A stretch of 64,000 nt of DNA from Pseudovibrio exalbescens DSM 16456 (GCF_000422785.1 NZ_AUGS01000014.1:1-64000), one strand, 5' to 3'. Shown: positions 9,761 to 20,220, numbered from the stretch's first letter. Notes: a model not told the origin generated them from the sequence alone. Made by a program: numbers and translations.

Positions 9761-9796
9761 CTAAAACTGGCATATACCCTTATTGCACAAAAGAAA

Positions 9797-9826
9797 TCCG
9801 CCGCAATGAAAGCTCATCGCGGCGGA
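9797..9826. terminator. Hairpin between PilZ gene and permease gene
   Basis: Arms TCCGCCGC (9797-9804) and GCGGCGGA (9819-9826) lie between two convergent genes. The flanks are A-rich on the left and weakly AT-rich on the right, so it may act in either direction. Confidence 0.55.
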
Positions 9827-9908
9827 CAAATCGTTTAATCACTACGGGGCAGCGCGCTTTGGATTTCAATGGATTAGACCATTTGCCTCTTTGGCGCGCC
9901 TGCCAGAC

Positions 9909-11177
9909 TTATTTCCCGAAGATCGGCAGCATTCCAGCAATTTCGAGGAATGCAACGATGAAGATCAGGATACCAAAGCCGAATACCAGTGCCTGACGGA
10001 GATCGCCGCCCTTAACCTGGTACATATCTGGGTTCCGCTTACGAACGATGCGAACCATGATGATCGGGGACAGAAGGCTGAAGATCACCAGAACCACACC
10101 AGCAAAGCCGATAGCGGTGATGAAGCCGTCTGGGTATACGATCGCCAGGATCACGGTCGGAAGGAATGCGATTGCGCCCGTCTTGAGCTTACCGATCCAG
10201 CAATGTTTGTTGAAGTTGCAAAGGTCTGCAATGTAGTCAAACAAGCTGAGGGATACACCCAGGAAGGACGTTGCAACGGCCATGTTACCAAACACCTGCA
10301 GGGCAGTGGAGATGTTGGAGCTCACACCACTGTCAGCCAGAGCTGCAAGGATGTTGCCGATGTTGCCGCCTTCAGCAATGATCTGCGGGAACTGTTCGCG
10401 TGGTACGTTTCCGAATACAGCCAGCATCCAGCAGAAGTAGAAGAAGCCTGCGATCAACATGGCGTAGATCAGTGCGCGGCCGGTCTTCTTCGGGTCAAGA
10501 CCCAGGTAGTTGGTGATCGTCGGAACCGTGATTTGGAAACCGAAGCTCGCTACCATGAAGCTGATTGTGTAGAAAACGTATGGGACCTGTTCGCTCATCG
10601 GCACCTGTGGGAACAGGATGTCAGCAGATGAGTTGGTGATCAGGCCGCCCAGGCTCATGACAAAGGTGATGACCATACCGCCGATGAGGATCGTGTTGAC
10701 CCGGTCAACGGCTGTGGCACCGACCATAACGATTGAAATCAGAACTGCAGCAAAGATGAAACTTGCCACCCCTGAGGACATCGTGATGCCATCGCCTACA
10801 AGCGACAAGGAGTAGGTAATAACGGAGCTACCGCCGGAAATGTACGCATATGTGAGAACGTAACACAAAAATGCGACTGACAAGCCGTTGATCAGTCGCC
10901 CGAAATTACCGATTGTGCCCTTGGCAATGCTGTCGTAGTTGGAATCCTTGGGGAAGTGGAGTGTTGCTTCCATGATGTACATAGACGCGCTATGCATGAT
11001 GTAAGCGACAACAACCATTACCACCAAGGCAATGGAGAACCAGACGCCAGCATTGGCGACCGGTAGTGAAAAGATGCCAGCCCCGACACCTGTACCTGCC
11101 GCAATAACGGCTGCTCCTAAAACAGTGCCCTCTTTTTTAGGAGCGGTACTCGTGGCTTTCGCAGTTGCATCGGTCAT
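9909..11177 (-). CDS. Aromatic amino acid permease (HAAAP family, tyrosine/tryptophan transporter)
   Basis: A 422-residue inner-membrane transporter of the hydroxy/aromatic amino acid permease family (TyrP/TnaB/Mtr). Its first helix carries AAGTGVGAGIFSLPVANAG, the unwound-helix motif of the family. About eleven membrane segments follow. The final one ends FILIFIVAFLEIAGMLPIF. It lies directly downstream of tyrosine phenol-lyase on the same strand, which argues for tyrosine (or possibly tryptophan) as substrate, imported with protons. A terminator-like hairpin lies in the 227-bp gap, so it may have its own promoter or be reached by read-through. Confidence 0.88.
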   Translation of the reverse strand: MTDATAKATSTAPKKEGTVLGAAVIAAGTGVGAGIFSLPVANAGVWFSIALVVMVVVAYIMHSASMYIMEATLHFPKDSNYDSIAKGTIGNFGRLINGLSVAFLCYVLTYAYISGGSSVITYSLSLVGDGITMSSGVASFIFAAVLISIVMVGATAVDRVNTILIGGMVITFVMSLGGLITNSSADILFPQVPMSEQVPYVFYTISFMVASFGFQITVPTITNYLGLDPKKTGRALIYAMLIAGFFYFCWMLAVFGNVPREQFPQIIAEGGNIGNILAALADSGVSSNISTALQVFGNMAVATSFLGVSLSLFDYIADLCNFNKHCWIGKLKTGAIAFLPTVILAIVYPDGFITAIGFAGVVLVIFSLLSPIIMVRIVRKRNPDMYQVKGGDLRQALVFGFGILIFIVAFLEIAGMLPIFGK

Positions 11178-11324
11178 CTAGAGCCTCCCAACTCTGCGTA
11201 GTGCAAAAAATGTTCCTATGAACAAATCGAGTTTCCGGTTTGAATAAGCACGAAACGCGTGAACGTCTTCATTTGGTTGGCCCCGGCTGCTCATGCCGCA
11301 GAAGGTCTCCCACCTTCTAATCAG

Positions 11325-11360
11325 AAAAGGAGAGAGGCTTTTCGGCCCCTCTCCCTTTTT
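11325..11360 (-). terminator. Rho-independent terminator after tyrosine phenol-lyase
   Basis: An A/G-rich arm at 11325-11337 pairs with a T/C-rich arm at 11346-11360 across a short loop (CTTTTCGG). On the minus strand the hairpin is followed by CTTTTC and lies about 45 bases beyond the tpl stop codon. It would end or attenuate transcription before the permease gene. Confidence 0.7.
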
Positions 11361-11404
11361 CAGGCCTTAGAAGTCGCCAGTTGTATCGGCTTGACTTGCA
11401 AGAC

Positions 11405-12808
<1,404 letters not shown>

Positions 12809-12865
12809 TTATTAGAATGGGCCTTACGTACCCACTAGTGATCGACTTAAATGTGTTTGGCTTTC

Positions 12866-12894
12866 CACAAAGTAATTCCTCATATTACTTTGTG
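12866..12894. promoter_or_regulatory. Inverted repeat in the tpl leader (candidate operator or attenuator)
   Basis: Perfect 11-bp arms CACAAAGTAAT (12866-12876) and ATTACTTTGTG (12884-12894) flank a 7-base spacer, 82 bases upstream of the tpl start codon. The 18-bp centre-to-centre spacing suits a dimeric DNA-binding protein. A transcript hairpin is also possible. It does not match the TyrR box (TGTAAA-N6-TTTACA) exactly. Confidence 0.6.
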
Positions 12895-13110
12895 TCGAAC
12901 CTCCCGCATCTGATGTAATGCAGTCGAAATCAGAAGTTTTTCTATTTCGTCTGCAAGTGAATTACATGAGACTATGTGAACAAAAATTGCGAAATACTCA
13001 AGTAGGATCTACTGCGTATGTTTTCAATTTTTGTGGATTAGCGAAAGTGTATTTAGCCTCACATAATATATAGTTACAGTTACTTTGCTTCAGGCAATAG
13101 TATACTGTTT

Positions 13111-13130
13111 GTAGAAACGGCTGTTTCTAC
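13111..13130. promoter_or_regulatory. Inverted repeat, candidate operator
   Basis: Perfect 8-bp arms GTAGAAAC (13111-13118) and GTTTCTAC (13123-13130) are separated by GGCT, about 330 bp upstream of tpl. It looks like a site for an activator or repressor. No gene for such a regulator lies next to it, so the target promoter is inferred. Confidence 0.5.
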
Positions 13131-13368
13131 ATGAAGGTTGTTCTTAGCGAATTTACAAGAGGCGTTTTTATGTCAGTTCTATTTGGATCAGTTTGTACTG
13201 AGCTTGCATCAGGTTGAGTTTCAGCGTTCACCGCGTCAGATTTAGTCGCCGTGTTTATACTGATACCGTTTGATCAAATACAGAGAATGTATGCTTGAAT
13301 ACATTACGCCTGTCGTGACCAGCAAGGTTCCAAATTTTTTGAGGTAGTCGGCCCCACCGGCCTGGCTA

Positions 13369-13446
13369 AGCTTCTCCCAGAAGCTGGCTCGGTTTGCAGG
13401 GCTAAGCCTCATGTCCTGACAAGGGTGCCACGCCCACCCCGGACAT
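13369..13446. repeat. Pair of adjacent palindromes
   Basis: The first hairpin has arms AGCTTCT (13369-13375) and AGAAGCT (13379-13385). The second is compound: ATGTCC (13411-13416) pairs with GGACAT (13441-13446), and inside it GGGTG (13423-13427) pairs with CACCC (13435-13439). The local GC content is far above the surrounding AT-rich DNA, suggesting an inserted repetitive extragenic element. Confidence 0.55.
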
Positions 13447-14245
13447 GACGGGTTAAAGAGCAGGGAAATCGTATGCAACAGTGCGATCGTCCACGTGCCA
13501 AGGCACTTCGGAGTTCTTTATCCTGTTGTAATACTGCTGTGTGCAGAGCATCTCACAACCCACGAAGTTAGTATGAATTGGCTTCACGAAGTCATCCTTG
13601 CGGTGAAGTATATCAAAGTCAAGGGAATTAAAATTTGTACGAAATGATACATAGCAAGCAAATTCTCACCGATGATATGTCTATTCATAATAGTGATAGA
13701 ATTATTCTAAAAAACATCGAGGTTCCACGAAACTTTTGTACAAAAATGTACTTTGGCCCGTTGGGAGGTTTGTCCCCTATTTCTAGGGAACCTCAAGTTA
13801 AAATTCGGCAGGAATAGGTTATTATGGCAACGAGACGCGACGTCATGCCCTAAATATTCCGTTGAGATAATCTAAGGTGTCACGCACTTTTTTGCCGCTA
13901 CGGCAGATCTCCCGATATGCGCGTTTTTTTGAAGAGTGCGCTGACTGATTGTATAAAATGACCTTGGATAACTTGTTCAATTTCTTTTCACCAATGCGGA
14001 AACAAACGGACCTTTGGGTTGGTGCACAGCGAGTTTGAGAGCGGCAGGTGGAATCAGCTGTCCACGCGTAATCGGTTAGTCGTTTATGCTTGAATCAAAT
14101 TCAAAGATAGTTATACCTGCCGCAGCGTTGTCGCCGGGCTATGAAATGCGACAAAGCTTCATTTTCGAGAAGACGAGCAAATGACGCGTTATGGATGAGG
14201 TTATCTAATCCATGCGCGGTTTTCGCCTGGGCGTTGGGCACTTTA

Positions 14246-15124
14246 ATGACCGCATTGCAGATTTCGCCATTGCACGTGGAGCCGTCAGCGGCACGCGGCA
14301 TGGCTTTGATGACCCTCAGCATGATGCTGTTCGTCAGCGTTGACAGTATGGCGCGCTCCATGACGCAGGACTATCCTGTACTGATGATCGTCTGGGCGCG
14401 GTTCTTTATTCATCTGATGCTGATGGGCGTGTTCGTCGTGCCCAGACACCAGCACATTCTGCGGCCAAAGAACCGCCGGGTGATTTATCTGCGGGCTTTG
14501 ATAGTGTTTGCGACGACTGCTTTGGCGGTGGCTGCATTTCAACTCATGCCCGTGGCGGACTTCCATGCCATGGGGCTGATTGCACCAATGGTCGTGACCG
14601 CGCTTTGTGCGCCGCTCCTTGGTGAACGGGTTGGCAGGCGCGCTTGGGGGTGTATTGCGGTTGCATGTGCGGGGGCGGCTCTTGTCGTCAAGCCGGGCGT
14701 GACATCACTGGGTTTGGGTACGTTGTTTGCAGTTGGCTCGATCATCACGTTTGCATTCAGTGCAATATTGACGCGTGTTGCGCACCGCCATGATGAGGCG
14801 CTGACAGTCCTTTTTCATAGCGGGCTGGTTTGCGGCACTCTGTCGTGTTTGGTGCTGCCGTTTGTTTGGGTCTCACCAGACCTCGGGGGCTGGCTAATGA
14901 TTCTGGCGATTGGTGGGGTGTCCAGTTTAGCGCAGTATTGCTCTGTGACCGCATTTTCCTATGGACCGGCCTCCATGATCATGCCGTTTAATTATACCGG
15001 CTTGCTTTGGGCAACGCTGGCGGGAGTGCTTTTCTTTGGGGAGTATCCGGATTCCCTGACTGTGCTTGGTGCCATGATCATCGCTGGCAGCGCGCTTTAC
15101 CTGTATCTGCGCGAGGGGCGCTGA
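14246..15124 (+). CDS. EamA/DMT-family transporter
   Basis: A 292-residue inner-membrane protein with ten predicted helices in two EamA repeats. Typical signatures are MLFVSVDSMARSM in the first helix, ALCAPLLGERVGRRAWGCI at the end of the first half, and LWATLAGVLFFGEYPDSLTVLGAMII near the end. The family exports amino acids and other metabolites, and the substrate cannot be read from sequence. I chose ATG 14246; an in-frame start at 14141 would add 35 residues that no DMT protein needs. It follows the tpl regulatory region in divergent orientation. Confidence 0.82.
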   Translation: MTALQISPLHVEPSAARGMALMTLSMMLFVSVDSMARSMTQDYPVLMIVWARFFIHLMLMGVFVVPRHQHILRPKNRRVIYLRALIVFATTALAVAAFQLMPVADFHAMGLIAPMVVTALCAPLLGERVGRRAWGCIAVACAGAALVVKPGVTSLGLGTLFAVGSIITFAFSAILTRVAHRHDEALTVLFHSGLVCGTLSCLVLPFVWVSPDLGGWLMILAIGGVSSLAQYCSVTAFSYGPASMIMPFNYTGLLWATLAGVLFFGEYPDSLTVLGAMIIAGSALYLYLREGR

Positions 15125-15258
15125 AGGGCACCAGCAATCAGTTATCAGCGCATGGGTCCACCAAATATCAGTGCATGAAACACAAAAGGCGTGAAAACGT
15201 GAAAAAGCTGATCCTCCAGAAGGATAGGGTGATGCATCGCACAAGTCGGGGTTTTTAA

Positions 15259-15828
15259 ATGGCACGGATTGCAATTGTTCTCACCAACGGATTTGCTGAT
15301 TGGGAGTATTCGCTCATCGCAGGAACCGGTGCGCCTTTTTATGGGCTGGAAGTCCGGTTTTTTACCGTAACACCGGGGTTGGTTACGTCGCAGGGTGGGC
15401 TGGCCGCAGAGGTCAAGGATGGGCTTGAGGTGCTCACCGAATGGCAGCCGAACGTCGTCGTGGTAGTCGGCGGTATGATCTGGGCGACACCAGAGGCGCC
15501 AGATATTTCGCAGGTTCTAGCCGCGGCTAAGGAGCAGGGTGCAGCCGTGGCGGGCATTTGCGGAGGCACACTGGCCTTGGCACGTTCAGGTTTGCTCGAT
15601 CGAGTCGCGCATACCTCCAATGATCCCGCTTTCTTGAAAGACAACGCGCCCACATATAAAGGTGGCCCGTTGTTTGAGAGCGGCCCCGGTGCTGTGAGTG
15701 TTGACGGCGTGATAACGGCACCAGGTACAGCGCCTGTAAGTTTTACGGCGGCTGTTTTTGAAGCGGCTGGACTGGCAACTGATGCTATTGCGCAGTTCCG
15801 GCAGATGATGGCAGCTGAACATTCATAA
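15259..15828 (+). CDS. DJ-1/PfpI-family protein
   Basis: A 189-residue class I glutamine-amidotransferase-like protein. The nucleophile elbow AGICGGTLALA places C101 after a beta strand. A conserved glutamate is at E16 (ADWEY), and a histidine-bearing segment VAHTSNDPAF follows. This is the plan of the DJ-1/PfpI/YajL group, whose members act as chaperones, glyoxalases or amidase-like enzymes. Activity here is not assignable. The ATG at 15259 lacks a good ribosome-binding site and follows by one base a tiny open frame (15174-15257), so translation might be coupled. Confidence 0.8.
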   Translation: MARIAIVLTNGFADWEYSLIAGTGAPFYGLEVRFFTVTPGLVTSQGGLAAEVKDGLEVLTEWQPNVVVVVGGMIWATPEAPDISQVLAAAKEQGAAVAGICGGTLALARSGLLDRVAHTSNDPAFLKDNAPTYKGGPLFESGPGAVSVDGVITAPGTAPVSFTAAVFEAAGLATDAIAQFRQMMAAEHS

Positions 15829-15860
15829 GCGCGTCTGGCGCCGCGGTTTCAAGAGAGGGC

Positions 15861-15891
15861 AACCGGCTGGTTTGGATGATACCAGCCGGCT
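15861..15891. terminator. Hairpin between convergent genes
   Basis: Arms AACCGGCTGGT (15861-15871) and ACCAGCCGGCT (15881-15891) pair almost fully across a 9-base loop. It lies between the DJ-1/PfpI gene and the convergent exported-protein gene. No strong T-run is present. Confidence 0.55.
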
Positions 15892-15899
15892 GAGGCTCC

Positions 15900-16433
15900 T
15901 TAACGGGCTTGATAAGAAAGAATGACGCCAGCGCGGCCCCCGGTCTGCATGAAACCGGACTTTGCGTATTGAACGAATACGGAGGTCAACTCTGTGCCGT
16001 TGATCTGCATGTCTTCGATTGGGCCAGACATGGCTTCCTTGTCAGCCCAGATCTCGCCACGGTAGCCGGTGGAGCTCGACGGGTTGTCGTAGTTCACGCC
16101 GCGCACGCCGAAATTGTCGACCAGATCAGCATGAATGGCTTCATAGTCCTGAACGCTTGCCTCAGGAGCGTTGACGTCGCACATGGGCGCGCCAAAACGT
16201 TCGCCAAGGTCAATGCGCACATCAACCCCGGTCAATTTGCCTTCATAAGCCTCGGTCATGAATGGCACTTCGGTTGCTTCAGCCGAGGGGGTGAAGCCCA
16301 TTTCTTCGATGGAAGCACCTTCAATGATGCTGAGGCACAGCTCGTTGGCGTCCGTCAGGAATGCGCTTTGTGCCGATGCTGCACTTGAAATCATGGCAGC
16401 GCCCACAAACGCTACGGTCAGGGTCTTTTTCAT
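15900..16433 (-). CDS. Exported protein of unknown function
   Basis: A 177-residue protein with a clear Sec signal peptide (residues 1-21, MKKTLTVAFVGAAMISSAASA, cleavage before QSAF). The mature part is small and acidic with two cysteines (C33 in NELCLS and C79 in APMCDVN) that could pair in the periplasm. I recognise no domain. The gene stands alone; the next gene upstream (rightward) is an alcohol dehydrogenase on the same strand, 170 bp away. The role is unknown. Confidence 0.7.
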   Translation of the reverse strand: MKKTLTVAFVGAAMISSAASAQSAFLTDANELCLSIIEGASIEEMGFTPSAEATEVPFMTEAYEGKLTGVDVRIDLGERFGAPMCDVNAPEASVQDYEAIHADLVDNFGVRGVNYDNPSSSTGYRGEIWADKEAMSGPIEDMQINGTELTSVFVQYAKSGFMQTGGRAGVILSYQAR

Positions 16434-16599
16434 GTGTTTGAGTCCACTTTCAATCTTGGTTTAAACCGCCGGAACGTATGCGCTCTACATCATTTTTGTC
16501 GGCAATCTCAAGCTGTAATTGACAGTGACTTGCAAGTAATGTGAGGAACTTTGCGTTTTAAGTGCAGTTGGGTCGTTGCAAGAGTTCATCGGCGAACTA

Positions 16600-16621
16600 G
16601 GGGCCTACTGGGGGCCTACTG
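16600..16621. repeat. 11-bp tandem duplication at the end of an alcohol dehydrogenase gene
   Basis: GGGGCCTACTG occurs twice in direct succession (16600-16610 and 16611-16621). The stop codon lies in the copy nearer the 3' end of the gene. Because 11 is not a multiple of 3, the duplication changes only the last residue or so (…VGPQ instead of …VGP). Confidence 0.8.
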
Positions 16622-17603
16622 GGGGCACAAGAACCGCTGCACCGGACAGGCGCCCATGTCGTAGATCCTCAAGCGCTTGATTGGCGGCTTGGAGCGGATA
16701 GGTGACCGTGTGAGTTTGAACGCCTGCTTTCCTCGCAATGGGGAAAAACTCCTCCCCGTCTGCACGCGTGAGATTTGCGACGGACATCACCTGACGCTCC
16801 TCCCATAACAATGCGTAGGGCATGGCTGGAATGTCGCTCATGTGGATGCCGCCACACACCACGTGGCCGCCTTTGCGTACGGCTTTGAGAGCTAACGGAA
16901 CGAGATCGCCAACCGGGGCAAACAGCAGCGCCGCATCCAATGGGACCGGAGGCATTTCAGTGGATGCGCCTGCCCAGGTCGCGCCAAGCTGGCGCGCAAA
17001 GGCCTGCGCCTGTGTGTCTCCGGGGCGAGTAAAGGCGTAAACTTGTTTGCCTTGCCAATGGCATACCTGCGCGATGATGTGGGCCGCGGCCCCAAAACCA
17101 TAAATCCCTACAGTTTGAGCGGGCCCCGCTTTCTTGAGCGTTCGCCAGCCGATCAATCCGGCACACAAGAGCGGGGCAAGTGCGACCGGGTCAGCTTGCG
17201 GATCCAGAGGAAAGGCGTAGGCCGGATCCGCCAGGGTGTGCGTGGCGAAGCCGCCGTCTCGCGTATAGCCGGTGAACTGTGGGGCGTCACACAGGTTTTC
17301 TTCATGGCGCTGGCAGTATGGGCAAGCACCGCAAGTATGACCCAGCCAGGGAATGCCGACGCGGGTACCTTCGGCAAGCGTGGTGACGTTGGACCCCAGC
17401 CGATCCACAACGCCGACAATTTCATGTCCGGGCACCAACGGCAGTTTGGGCGAGGTCAGTTCGCCATCGATAACATGCAGGTCGGTGCGGCAGACGGCGC
17501 AGGCCTCGATGCGAACCCGAATCTCGTTGGGGCCGGGCTCTGGATCGGGCCATGTTTCCAATTTCAGCGGCTGCCCTTCGCGATGAAAAACCATGGCCTT
17601 CAT
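16605..17603 (-). CDS. Zinc-dependent alcohol dehydrogenase
   Basis: A 332-residue medium-chain alcohol dehydrogenase. Catalytic zinc ligands are C38 (CAVCRTDLHV) and H60-E61 (PGHEIVGV). The structural zinc cysteines lie in HTCGACPYCQRHEENLC. A Rossmann motif GIYGFGAAAH is near residue 168. It resembles the AdhA/AdhP-type enzymes acting on primary alcohols and aldehydes, and the substrate is not identifiable. It appears to be a single-gene unit. Its 3' end carries the 11-bp duplication noted separately. Confidence 0.88.
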   Translation of the reverse strand: MKAMVFHREGQPLKLETWPDPEPGPNEIRVRIEACAVCRTDLHVIDGELTSPKLPLVPGHEIVGVVDRLGSNVTTLAEGTRVGIPWLGHTCGACPYCQRHEENLCDAPQFTGYTRDGGFATHTLADPAYAFPLDPQADPVALAPLLCAGLIGWRTLKKAGPAQTVGIYGFGAAAHIIAQVCHWQGKQVYAFTRPGDTQAQAFARQLGATWAGASTEMPPVPLDAALLFAPVGDLVPLALKAVRKGGHVVCGGIHMSDIPAMPYALLWEERQVMSVANLTRADGEEFFPIARKAGVQTHTVTYPLQAANQALEDLRHGRLSGAAVLVPPVGPQ

Positions 17604-17833
17604 GGCTTTGCCTCCTGCGGCCTTTCAGATCATGGCCGGATGATCGTTAAGATTGATCTTCGTCCAGGATGATGGCCCAATTGGCAAAGGTCTGCCAAGT
17701 CACCATAGGGAGGGGTATTGGTCGTTGGGATAGGTGCAGCGCCGCCTCAAAACGGTGCTAAGCTTGAAGGTGGAGCGGCTGGGGACATCACTTGCCGACC
17801 AGACAACCAGCGCATCATGCGGGAGAAACCTTG

Positions 17834-19432
17834 ATGGGACAGAAGCCGAAACTTCACTTTTTTGGCGCAGCACAAACGGTCACGGGATCCTGCATGATGG
17901 TTGAGACCGACCGAGCCCGCGTTCTGGTGGATTGTGGCATGTTTCAGGGCTCCAAGACGGAGCGCGAATTGAACTATCGGGCATTTCCCTTCACCCCGTC
18001 AAAGCTGGATGCCGTGGTTCTGACCCACGCGCATATCGATCATTCAGGGCTGTTGCCAAAGTTGATGCGTGCCGGATTTGAAGGCCCGATTCACGCAACG
18101 ACCGCGACGCGGGATTTGTGCGCCGTGATGTTGCCGGACTCCGGGCATATTCAGGAGATGGAAGTTCAGCATCTCAATCGCCGCAATCGTCGGCGCGGCC
18201 GCCACAAGGTGGAACCGATTTACACGGCCCACGATGCCATGCGCACCATCACCCAGTTTGAGGCGCAGCCCTATGAGACGTGGGTGGGCGTGGCTGAAGG
18301 AATCCGTGTTCGCTTCTGGAACGCGGGACATCTGCTTGGCTCTGCCTCTGTCGAGATGGAGGTGATTTGCGATGGCAGCCGGACACGTTTGCTGTTCTCG
18401 GGTGACCTGGGGCCAAACCACAAGCTGTTGCAATATGATCCGGAAGCGCCCGCGGGCTGGGACTATGTAATTTGTGAAAGCACCTATGGAGATGAGGACC
18501 GGTTTGGCGTAACGGAAAGCCAGCGCCGCGGCATGTTGCGCGCGATTGTCAAGGAAGCCTGCAAGCCTGACGGCGCACTCATCATTCCGTCCTTTGCCGT
18601 GGAACGTACACAGGAACTTCTCGCTGATCTTGTATGGTTGATGGAGAACAACAAGGTGCCGCAGGCGCCTATCATCATCGACTCGCCGCTTGCCACGCGC
18701 GCGAGTGCGATCTTTCACGATCACGCCCGTGAACTTGAGCATGGCGACATCCTTCGCCGGGCCATGAATGCGCATCATGTGCGCTTTACCGAAACGGTGG
18801 AGCAATCCAAGGCGCTGGATCACATGCATGGCTTTCACATCGTGATTTCTGCAAGTGGCATGTGTGAAGCAGGCCGGATACGCCATCGGTTGAAGAACTG
18901 GTTGTGGCGTGACGAGGGTACCGTGCTTCTCGTCGGCTATCAGGCATCCGGGACACTGGGCCGGATTCTGGAGGATGGTGCCAACACCGTGCGCATTCAG
19001 GGGCAGGAAATTGCGGTGCGGGCGCACATTCAAAAGCTGGACCTATATTCCGGCCACGCGGATGCGCCTGAGTTGGAGGCGTGGGTTAAAGACCGTCTAC
19101 CCATTCGCAGCGGGCTGTTTCTGGTTCATGGCGAGGCGCAAGCCATCTCTGGTCTCAAACAGCGCGTTGAGCGGTTTCTGCCCACCGGCCGTGTTATGGT
19201 GCCGTCTCTGGATGCCGTGTTCCGCCTGACCGACGAGGGGCCCGAACTGGTGCTGGAGGACCTGCCGCCACCGCGCATCGATCCGATTTATCTTGGACAT
19301 GGCGATTGGAACAACGAGTTTCAGGAACTGCTTCTGGACTTTCAGGAGACTTTGCATGAGGCTCCGGATGACAAGGCGCGCCGTGTGATCCTCAGGCGGT
19401 TGCGGCGAGCATTGGACGCCGACGCGACTTAA
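17834..19432 (+). CDS. Metallo-beta-lactamase / beta-CASP ribonuclease-like protein
   Basis: A 532-residue protein with a metallo-beta-lactamase core, beta-CASP insert and RMMBL-type C-terminal motif, the arrangement of CPSF73-like RNases and exonucleases. The metal site THAHIDHSG gives H65, H67, D69 and H70. Later ligands are in NAGHLLGSA and LFSGDLG. The RMMBL region includes KLDLYSGHADAPEL. The N-terminal HFFGAAQTVTGSC is typical. Such proteins cut RNA in the cytoplasm; a specific target is not known for this branch. The ATG at 17834 is chosen because GGGAGAAACC precedes it and because upstream residues do not resemble the family. Confidence 0.9.
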   Translation: MGQKPKLHFFGAAQTVTGSCMMVETDRARVLVDCGMFQGSKTERELNYRAFPFTPSKLDAVVLTHAHIDHSGLLPKLMRAGFEGPIHATTATRDLCAVMLPDSGHIQEMEVQHLNRRNRRRGRHKVEPIYTAHDAMRTITQFEAQPYETWVGVAEGIRVRFWNAGHLLGSASVEMEVICDGSRTRLLFSGDLGPNHKLLQYDPEAPAGWDYVICESTYGDEDRFGVTESQRRGMLRAIVKEACKPDGALIIPSFAVERTQELLADLVWLMENNKVPQAPIIIDSPLATRASAIFHDHARELEHGDILRRAMNAHHVRFTETVEQSKALDHMHGFHIVISASGMCEAGRIRHRLKNWLWRDEGTVLLVGYQASGTLGRILEDGANTVRIQGQEIAVRAHIQKLDLYSGHADAPELEAWVKDRLPIRSGLFLVHGEAQAISGLKQRVERFLPTGRVMVPSLDAVFRLTDEGPELVLEDLPPPRIDPIYLGHGDWNNEFQELLLDFQETLHEAPDDKARRVILRRLRRALDADAT

Positions 19433-19655
19433 CTCGCTGCCTTGCGGATCTCCTTAGCTTTGCCGTGAAGCAATGGTCGCACTGTCGCGAGCGGTAATTT
19501 GTTCTCTATTTGTTCACAGTTTTTCGGCGCTGCAATCTTTCAAGAAGCACTACTTCTGATAGAGTGAGTGGCAGGGAGAATGCGGCTCCCATTTCCTGCT
19601 ACCGGCGCCTCAAGCGCCGACTTCTCAATTTAAAACAGAGTATTGGAGGCCGGAC

Positions 19656-20027
19656 GTGGCTACAACAGTCAAGGCAAACCTACAGCTGATCTATGTGTCC
19701 GACATTGAGCGCTCCACTGCGTTCTACAAGGACCTCCTCAACGATGAGCCTGTGATGGAAGTTCCCCGGTATGTCGCGTTTGGTGTGGAAGGCAAGGCGC
19801 TCTTTGCGCTTTGGTCCGGTGCTGAAGCACCTCAGCCCGGCGCGCCGGCCTATAGCGAGATCGGAATTATGGTGCCAACAGGAGAGGACGTGGACCGCCT
19901 TTATGCCGAATGGCAGGAGCGGCTTGATCTGGACGTCGTATTGGAGCCGGTAACAGAAGTTTTCGGGCGCACATTCATGATCCGAGATCCGGACGGCCAC
20001 CTGATCCGCGTCAGTCCTTTGGACTAG
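19656..20027 (+). CDS. VOC-family (glyoxalase/bleomycin resistance-like) protein
   Basis: A 123-residue single VOC unit with paired beta-alpha-beta-beta-beta modules: LQLIYVSDIERSTAFYKDLL at the start and FMIRDPDGHLIRVSPLD at the end. The latter ends with the usual metal-site region, though the metal residues are not fully conserved by eye. These small proteins dimerise and may be lyases, dioxygenases or drug-binding proteins. The start is GTG at 19656, with TTGGAGG 7 bases upstream. The 222-bp leader includes a small hairpin CGGCGC/GCGCCG (19603-19619). Confidence 0.82.
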   Translation: MATTVKANLQLIYVSDIERSTAFYKDLLNDEPVMEVPRYVAFGVEGKALFALWSGAEAPQPGAPAYSEIGIMVPTGEDVDRLYAEWQERLDLDVVLEPVTEVFGRTFMIRDPDGHLIRVSPLD

Positions 20028-20220
20028 AACCGCAAGCCCATCGCTTCTTTAGCCTGCTAATACCATCAGGCAATATTCTGGCAACAGAATGAGCATAGAC
20101 TGTATGCCATGTGTAGAGGCCTTCGGATGGAAGGCCTCAAGGATCGTTGTGCGTTGGATACTCGCCATACCGTTCCGGCAACGTGTCTTGGCGACGCCGA
20201 CGTGAAGGCGGTGATCAGTC

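Noticed and set aside
13242-13478. 78-codon frame on the minus strand in the tpl upstream region
   Set aside because: Its sequence is largely made of two palindromes; no domain, and the hairpins explain the local composition better than coding.
13635-13817. 60-codon frame on the plus strand in AT-rich DNA
   Set aside because: Short, no good ribosome-binding site and no recognisable content.
18044-19033. Open frame of 329 codons on the minus strand, opposite the beta-CASP gene
   Set aside because: Antisense shadow; no family features.
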